The notes under the pieces were generated by a model. It saw nothing but the letters and a program-made list of their open reading frames with translations, was not told where the DNA came from and made no database searches. Below, piece by piece: positions 57,293 to 64,000 of a stretch of 64,000 nucleotides of DNA. Origin of the DNA: Paguma larvata (Eukaryota; Chordata; Mammalia; Carnivora; Viverridae); the NCBI GenBank assembly GCA_030068075.1, contig CM057843.1, positions 41,361,832-41,425,831 of the forward strand, written 5' to 3'. Position 1 is the stretch's first letter. Each line of letters starts with the position of its first letter. A program made the position numbers and the translations under genes.

Positions 57293-58558
57293 AACAGGAC
57301 CTGGGTCTGGGGAGGAGGCTCCGGAGTGATTCGCCAAGTCCCGGGCTCTTGGCCTGATGCTGCCATTCCCTCGGGCGCTACGGCCTGCGGGGAGCCTTTC
57401 TGCTTTCTTCACCTCCAGTTCTCCAGTTCCCCATGTGACATTCAGGGGATTCGATGCTGCAAAGTCACCCATGTTCCCTCCCCTGCATGTCCTTGTTCCC
57501 GGGGACACTCCCCTTCATGGCCGTCCATAGCTCACGACGAAGACAGTATCAGGGGGTGTGGGGGAACCAACCGCCTCCTCCTCACCAATTTGGGACATAC
57601 CAGAGCAGAGGGCACCGCGTCCCCGCCGTCCCCGCAGAACCTGAGTGGGCAACAGCCCTGCCCTATCCCACCATTCACGAACGAGGAGGCCTCCCTGGGG
57701 CCCTCAGCTACCAAGGGGTCGGCCGGTTTCCCCACACACTCAAGGAGCCCATGGAAGGCGCTGGGCAAGGAAGAGTGGTCCCGGAGGGCCTCCTGCACGG
57801 GGCGAGGAGAATACAGGGTGTGTGGGCTGACGGCCACAGAAGAAAGGACACGGGTGGAACAGACACCGGAGAGGTAGAGCGACCACACCCAAGAGACTGA
57901 GGTAGATGCCGACTCAGCGCTCCCCTCCCCTGCCACAGAAGCCCCTGGAACTCAGGACCCGACCTGGGGCTCCCGGGACATGAGAAAACCTTGAAGAGAC
58001 CGAATTTAAATCTGAAATTCCTGAGTTCAGCTGACATCGATTCAACCGTTCGCTGCTCCTGGGCAGAATGAGGGTCTCAGAGAGACACGGAGGAAAACGA
58101 AGTTGCATTTTTAGAGGCCCCTGGATTGTAGTGAATTCGTTTCTTCTGGCCGTCCAGTCAGGGCCCGGCTGGGCTGCCTGGCCTTTCTAGCTGTGACATC
58201 TGCTGTGGGTCTCATTCCTGGGCTTTTTGACCTTGTCGCCGCCACCACGGCAGCTACTACTGCTGCTGCTGCAGCTCAAGGGAAGTAGACACGGGTCAGG
58301 CCCTCATGGCGCTCGGCCGGACCAGCCCTGGCGTGTGGTTTGCCCGAGTCATTCCGTCAACAGACACTGTCGAGAAACCGCGGCGTGCTGGCCCCGGGCT
58401 GGGCATCGTGCCTGGTTCTGGGGACGCTCGGTTGAATAAGACATTGACCTCATCCTTATCACGTGTGCGATCTTGTGGCAACAAACAATTAGAAGCCACT
58501 GGTTCCGGGACCTTAATTAGGAATTGCTCCTCCTTGCCGCTTGTAAGAAGCGGCCTCA
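57293..58558. other. unique intergenic stretch
   Basis: No gene or clear repeat was recognised. A short CTG-rich run lies at 58255-58275. The longest open frames (about 180 codons) look like chance. Confidence 0.5.
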
Positions 58559-58762
58559 GGGGCGCCTGGGTGGCGCAGTCGGTTAAGTATCCAACTTTGC
58601 GCAGGTCAGGATCTCCCGGTTCACGAGTTCGAGCCCCATGTCGGGCTCTGTGCTGACAGCTCAGAGCCTGGAACCTGCCTCTGATTCTGTGTCTCCCTCT
58701 CTCTCTCTCCGCCCCTCCCCCACTCACACTTTGCCTCTCTCTCAAAAATAAACATTATAAAA
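58559..58762 (+). mobile_element. felid SINE
   Basis: GGGCGCCTGGGTGGCGCAG head and AAAAATAAACATTATAAAAA tail. Confidence 0.95.
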
Positions 58763-58802
58763 AGAATCGACAACAGCACATCTCCAGCTGATCAGGCAAC
58801 AG

Positions 58803-58890
58803 AGATTTATTGAACACCTACTATACGCCAGGCCCTGTTTTCGATGCTTGAGATACACCAGTGAACAAACACTAGAAATATACATATACA
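58803..58890 (-). repeat. L2 fragment
   Basis: TTATTGAACACCTACTATAC and GAGATACACCAGTGAACAAA are antisense L2. It directly follows a SINE. Confidence 0.7.
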
Positions 58891-59049
58891 ATATATATGC
58901 GTATGTACACACGCATATCTAGAAGCATTTATACTTATATATATAAGCATAAACAAATGGGCCTTGAACATTCGTTTTTGTCTCTCTGCCCATCTCGGTC
59001 CTGGAGAAGCAGGTGGTGCTTCAGGCCCAACGACCAAATGATAAATTCC

Positions 59050-59600
59050 GTTAGGAGGGCCTTCCCACCCCCGACCTCACCCCCTGAGCTCCCATCCCCT
59101 TTTGATTCACGGTCAAGGCAACTTCAAAATTCCCTTGGTAATCAGCTGGGAGCTTGTAGGGCCCAGACGGCCCTTCAGCGGCCCGTGGGAATGGCCCGAG
59201 AAGATCACTTTTCGTCGAAAGAATGCCAGGAGTTCAATTACCATGCGGCTCCTATTGGTGATTTCCATTTGACAGAGCTGAGCCCAGACGGTTCCTAGGA
59301 AGGCCCTTTGTGCGAGCCGTGGCCGTCCGTCGGGGGCCTGCTCTGGCCGGGGGCGGGACGGAGCCTGGGGCCTATGCCCTGGACGGGGGCAGCGGGGATG
59401 TTTCGCACGCCTCCTCTGCTTGCGGTCGCGCTTTTTACCGCTGGCTAACTGGGGGCCGTTTCATTAATACCGCCCGCTGCTTGTCATTTACCATCAGCGA
59501 GACAGGAGGGGTTTGGGGCGGGGGCAGCCGAGAGGGCAGAGGAGGCACTCTCCAAGCAAAGCGCCTAGATAAATTAAAGTTTTCCCCGCTAATCTTGCGG
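59050..59600. promoter_or_regulatory. repeat-free island, candidate conserved element
   Basis: Unique sequence with words such as TTCAATTACCATGC, TTTCATTAATACCG and CTAGATAAATTAAAG, of the kind bound by homeobox factors. It stands between repeat-rich blocks. Confidence 0.3.
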
Positions 59601-60660
59601 GGTGGCCGCTGTGGGGCAGCCCCCCACTGTTTCCCTCTGTCCAGTGGCCCATCCGGTCTCTCCGTCAGGGCTTTGCGGCAGTCCGTAGGGCGTTGGCCAA
59701 GGAGCTGTGTTCCCCCCCATCGAATCCCAGCAAAGGACTGTGCGGTGCGGTGTGAGTGGGAAGGAGAGAGAATGAAAGGTGTCCTGGAGACTGGTTCCCG
59801 TTGGAGCTGCCAACTGGAACTCTAGGGGAGATCCTGTCTACGGTTAGACAATTTGTTGGACGAACTGGAAACATTTTACATGAAAATCTGGGTTTCTGGC
59901 TTTTCTTGAAAAAGCGGGATGTAGCAAAACCAAGCTCTCTTCTTCAGCAGGGCACTATGCAGCTGACGGCCAGCTTCGGCGGTCGAGGCGGCCCTGTGGG
60001 GTTGCGTGGGTTGTGCACTGCAAATGGAAGCTATTTCCAGACCGGGCCGTGTGCCCAGCAGAGGCCCTGTAGGCAGAATGCGGGCCTTCCAGCTCACCAC
60101 CTCCAACAGTCCCTGCCGCCTCACTCCCGCCTGCCCGTCACGTACGTTGCCTACCTGAGCCTGGTAAGCACTTAAGGTTTTGACTCCTGGTGTATTCAGG
60201 ACACCACTCCATCTTCTCTGTGGAAGAAATTCCTCTTCGACCTTCAAGGCTCAGCCCGACTCAAACTTTATCTGAGTACTTTCCTGGGCTTCCGGTAAGA
60301 GGCGGTGCTTCCCTGCTTTGTATTTTCTCGACCCGCCATCCACCTGGCCGTCGTGGCGCTCAGCGCACCGTTGTGCTCCGATCTGTTTCCAGGACCTCGC
60401 TCCCCTTGGCCTTCGAGCCCCTTGAAGACAGGCCCTGCTCATTTCTGCTCGCCCTCTGCTGGCACACAGGACTCAGTCCGTGCGGGCCGATTGGATGACT
60501 TTGTGGCCACGCTCACTTCGGACAAAGAAAGCCCCGTAAGATGCCGCCGAATTCTTAGGCCATGAAGGTTAAGAAGCGGTCAAAGATGTGTAGCTTTGGG
60601 GTGTTGGAATGAACTTGAACTTCTACTTCCCTCTCTTGGATGTTCCACGGGCACTTGAAA

Positions 60661-60780
60661 TCTTTTTTTTTTTTTTTGATTTTTATTTTTTTAAGGTAGG
60701 TTCTAGGCCCAGCATGGGGCTTGAACTCATGACCCTGAGGTCAAGAGTCACGTGCTGTACTGAGCTAACCGGGCACCCCA
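60661..60780 (-). mobile_element. short carnivore tRNA SINE
   Basis: Antisense short form: CCCAGCATGGGGCTTGAACT, ATGACCCTGAGGTCAAGAG and the end CCGGGCACCCC. Confidence 0.8.
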
Positions 60781-60808
60781 ACACCTCTCTCTTTAAAAAT
60801 ATATATCC

Positions 60809-60972
60809 AGGGGTTCTTGGGTGGCTCAGGCGGTTAAGTGTCCAGCTCTGGATTTGGGCTCACGTCATGGTCTCATGGTGCATGAGATGGAGCCTTGTGT
60901 TGGGCTCTGTGCTGACAGTGTGGAGCCTGCTTGGGATTTTCTCTCTCTCTCTCAAAATAAATAAATAAGCAT
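60809..60972 (+). mobile_element. older carnivore SINE
   Basis: GGTTCTTGGGTGGCTCAGGC head, a shortened CT tract and an AAATAAATAAATAAGC tail. Confidence 0.88.
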
Positions 60973-60974
60973 TT

Positions 60975-61175
60975 AAAAATTGTTAAAATTTTAACATATA
61001 TCTTAAAATATATGTATTTATATGTATATATAACTATATACACACATATGTGTGTATAGATGGTTTTATATGTATAGTGTATATATGTAGTTATATATAT
61101 ACATATAGTTATACATATACACACACATATGTGTGTGTGTGTGTATATACATATATGTGTGTGTATACATATCCA
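60975..61175. repeat. AT/TG-rich imperfect palindromic tract
   Basis: About 200 bases of alternating TATATG/CATATA with several inverted repeats such as CACACATATGTGTG. It lies between two SINEs. Confidence 0.9.
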
Positions 61176-61187
61176 ACCTCAGGACAC

Positions 61188-61306
61188 CTGACTGGGTCAC
61201 TTAGGAGAGCCTAAGACTTAATCTCGGGATTGTAAACTTGAGCCCCACATTGGGTATAGAGACTCCTTAAATAAATAAAACGTGAAAAAATTAAAAAATA
61301 TATCTC
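61188..61306 (+). mobile_element. short carnivore tRNA SINE
   Basis: TTAATCTCGGGATTGTAAAC and CCCCACATTGGGTATAGAGA with an A-rich tail. Short form without the CT tract. Confidence 0.75.
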
Positions 61307-61309
61307 TCT

Positions 61310-62115
61310 ATCTCCAATCTTTGTTCCAGCCTTACTGACAAATTTATAATTGACAGGTAACATTGTGCAGGCTCCAGGCGTCCAGTGTGATGACCTGACA
61401 CACGCATGTTTGTGAAGTGATGCCACAATAAGGTTCGTGAACACCTCCGTCGCCTCGCGTAATTGCATATTGGGTCGCGTTAAGATCTTCCCCCCTGGTC
61501 ACTCTCGAGTATACAATCCAGCGCCGTTACTGTGGCCATGCTGTACGCCGGGGGCTCCCCAGAACTTATTCATCTTATCACTGGAAGTTCGTCCCCTTTG
61601 ACCGGTATCTCCCCGCTTCCCCACCCCTGGGACCCACCGTTCTACTCTCTGTTTCTGTGAGTTCCGTTTTTTCAGATTCCACATATGAGCGAGACCATCC
61701 AGTATTTGTCTCTCTGTCTGACCCATCTCGCTTCGCCTCCTGCCCTCAGGGTCCATCCGTGTCATGACATACGACGAGTCTTCTTTCCTTTTGATACGGA
61801 ATAATATTTCCCATTTTCTCTGCCCGTGGGCCCGAGTGGTTTCCACGTCTTGGTTATGGTGAATGATTCTTCAGCGAAGCTGGGAGCGAAGGGATCTCTC
61901 CAAGGTGGCGATCGCATTTCCGTTGGCTACAGACCCAGAAGTGGGACTGCTGGGTCCTAGGGCGGTTCTATTTTAAATTTTTTGAGGAACCATATTTTAT
62001 GAAGAAACCATACTGTTTCCCAGAGGGGCTGCACCAGTCTGCGTTCCCACCAGCAGGGCACAGGGATCCCCTTTTCTCCGCATCCTCGCCGACGCCTGCG
62101 ATCTCCTGTCTTTTG
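61310..62115 (-). mobile_element. old L1 ORF2 3' end, antisense
   Basis: GACAAATTTATAATTGACAGG, then CCCAGAAGTGGGACTGCTGG (61935) and GGCTGCACCAGTCTGCGTTC (62026), are antisense L1 ORF2 text. It is decayed by many CpG-containing changes. Confidence 0.7.
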
Positions 62116-63178
62116 GAAGAGCACTTGAACCCAGAGCCGTGGGGACTTTAGGGTTTCCTCTGAACAGAAACCTGAGTGCTTGAGATTCGTCACGCTTTTC
62201 TTCTTCTCTCGTAAGCAGCTGGCAGGAGCCCGGCCTCGCCTCTGCTGAGACCACCTGTCCGGGGGCAGGAGAGACGGTGTGGCCAGCAGAGTCTCCGGAG
62301 AGGGGAACCACCGCCTCTTTCTGTAGAGCAAGTTCAGGGCCCTGGCACGTCCCCTCTCCAGCCAACCTACAGCCTGAAACTTCTTTAACCAAGAACAAAA
62401 GGTGACCCTTCCTTCTGTTAACCAGAGAGAGGGCTGGAGGTGTAACTGCGCTGGGCGAGGAGACACACAGGTCTAAATTATTTCTCACTAAGGTGGAGAT
62501 GACTGATAAAGAATTCTTTCCTAAACCCTCGCTGCCTTGGTGAGAGGGGAAAAAAGAGCTCTAAGAGAGAACCACATGTTCCGCGAGGAGGAAAGAGGCA
62601 CAGAGAGGAAAGTGTGGCGTTTAGGAAAGACCAGAGTTAGCGCGGGACTTCACCTGGAGCCTGGAGAGGTGGGGTTGGATATCTCTATCCAAAGGAGCAT
62701 CAGGCCCAGTCGGCCTGGAGCCGACACCGAGTCCCCGAGCTGTGATTTCCAGTAGGAGGAGCCGGCAACACCCACGAGGGGCGTCAGAAATAGCCAAGCC
62801 GTGTGGACACGTGATCATCTGTGGACCGGGCTTCAAAGAGGGTGGATGAGGCGCGGATTCGCCCCACGCACTTTTGCTGTGGGGTGACCACGTGCGGAAA
62901 GCGGCGCCAGCCCTGCGCACGGACACTTGCTGCAGAGTTTCGTCAGAGCCCAGGGGAGGCCAGAGTTTCAGACGTCATGTCAATTTTGCTTAAAGGGGCA
63001 GAACCTTGGGTTCAAAGCGGTTCACTGCGGGGTAATTAAAGGACACTACCTTTTTCTCGAATCTGCTAACGAATCTCTCCAGGCCTTGTCTCCAAAGGTG
63101 GCTTCAAAAAGGCTTGCAAGCTAGGGGGGTATAGTTGCACTCGCCCTTCTCAGGGTGGCCTTCCTGGACTCCGTTACC
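62116..63178. other. unique intergenic stretch
   Basis: No exon, RNA gene or clear repeat was recognised. Confidence 0.5.
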
Positions 63179-63365
63179 TTTTTTTTTTTTAAGTTTATTT
63201 ATTTATTTTGAGGGGTGGGGCAGAGAGAGGGAGAGAAAGAATCCCAAGCAGGCTCTGCGCTATAAGCACAGAGCCCGACTTGGCTCGATCTCGCAAAGTG
63301 TGAGATCGTGACTTGAGCTGAAATCAAGAGTCAGACACCTAACTGACTGAGCCGCCCAGGCGCCC
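63179..63365 (-). mobile_element. felid SINE, first of a tandem pair
   Basis: Antisense copy ending GAGCCGCCCAGGCGCC. Confidence 0.92.
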
Positions 63366-63382
63366 AGACCCCCTTATCTTTT

Positions 63383-63629
63383 TTTTTTTCTTTTTTCTTT
63401 TTCTCTTTTTTTAAAATTTTTTTAATGTTTATTTATTTTTGAGATAGAGAAAGACAGAGCATGAGTGGGGGAAGGGCAGAGAGAGAGGGAGACACAGAAT
63501 CCGAAGCAGGCTCCAGGCTCTGAGCCGTCAGCACGGAGCTCGACGCGGGGGGGCTCGAACTCACAGACCGCAAGATCATGACCTGAGCCGAAGTCGGACG
63601 CTCAACCGACTGAGCCACCCAGGCGCCCC
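63383..63629 (-). mobile_element. felid SINE, second of a tandem pair
   Basis: Inserted beside the first copy. The duplication CAGA(A)CCCCCTTATCTT lies at 63364 and 63630, so its target included the end of the older element. Confidence 0.95.
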
Positions 63630-63794
63630 CAGAACCCCCTTATCTTAAATTGTAACCTCTAGCACTCCTGACCCCCTTGCCCTGACTTATTTTTCCCAGC
63701 ATCTCTTACATCCTTCTGATACATATTTTATTTATCTATGTGTTTATCTTCTGTTTTTCCCAGTAGAATATTTCTACGGAAGAGCAAAGACTTT

Positions 63795-64000
63795 TTAGAA
63801 TCCACTTAACTGAGGTATCATTACATATAATAAACGTCCATTTCCAAAGCACATTTCTGAGGCTTGTTGTGTGTATATACCTGTGAAAGCACCACTACTA
63901 CCAAGATACTGAACATTTTCCATTACCCCCAAAAGTTGCCGCCACCCCCCTTCTCCTCTCTGCGACCTCTGCCCCCGCCCCGCCCCAGGCAACCACTGCT
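63795..64000 (-). mobile_element. old L1 3' UTR, antisense, cut by window end
   Basis: TTAACTGAGGTATCATTACAT through CACCACTACTACCAAGATAC matches the antisense L1 3' UTR type also seen at 20975. Confidence 0.55.

Overview
The window is nuclear DNA from a cat-family carnivore (Felidae). The main evidence is roughly three dozen copies of the carnivore tRNA-Lys-derived SINE in its felid form: a GGGGCGCCTGGGTGGCTC head, a CT-rich middle and an AATAAATAAAC(A/G)TTAAA tail. Mammalian L1, L2, MIR and MER5-like repeats and vertebrate split genes fit the same picture. No bacterial, phage, plasmid or CRISPR content was seen.

Three protein-coding genes are present. Their order matches the human 17q21 block CFAP97D1 - DUSP3 - SOST (order recalled, not looked up). 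CFAP97D1, a sperm-flagellum axoneme gene, lies on the minus strand at 11,166-7,910. It has five short coding exons that I joined by splice sites and reading phase, giving 164 aa. DUSP3 (VHR phosphatase, 185 aa, three coding exons) lies on the plus strand at 13,953-21,984. It starts in a CpG island and has a probable 3.5 kb 3' UTR ending near 25,490. SOST (sclerostin, 212 aa, two exons) lies on the plus strand at 32,880-36,313. It has a TATA-like box upstream and a 1.6 kb 3' UTR ending just after AATAAA at 37,898. CFAP97D1 and DUSP3 are divergent, with about 2.8 kb between start codons.

Region by region: 1-7.6 kb is intergenic, with an RPL32 processed pseudogene, a large GAAA microsatellite that seems to grow out of its poly-A tail, and an internally deleted old L1. 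7.65-11.2 kb is CFAP97D1. 11.2-13.6 kb holds a 600 bp retroposed sequence with its own poly-A tail and target-site duplication. 13.6-25.5 kb is DUSP3. 25.5-32.7 kb is repeat-rich and includes a U6 snRNA 5' fragment. 32.8-37.9 kb is SOST. 37.9-64 kb is the proximal SOST-MEOX1 intergenic region, with old L2/L1, many young SINEs and several repeat-free islands that are candidate regulatory DNA. In people, distal bone enhancer sequence for SOST lies in this interval, but the known enhancer is probably beyond the right edge.

The three genes do not form a pathway. DUSP3 dephosphorylates MAP kinases and other phosphotyrosine substrates. Sclerostin is a secreted Wnt antagonist made by osteocytes. CFAP97D1 maintains the sperm axoneme. 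I found no new multi-gene system. The observations most worth checking are a GC-AG intron in CFAP97D1, an adjacent RFX X-box and CRE in DUSP3 intron 1, the 600 bp retrocopy, a SINE with a 3'-transduced segment, and the SINE-free interval around SOST. Comparisons with human proteins are from memory.
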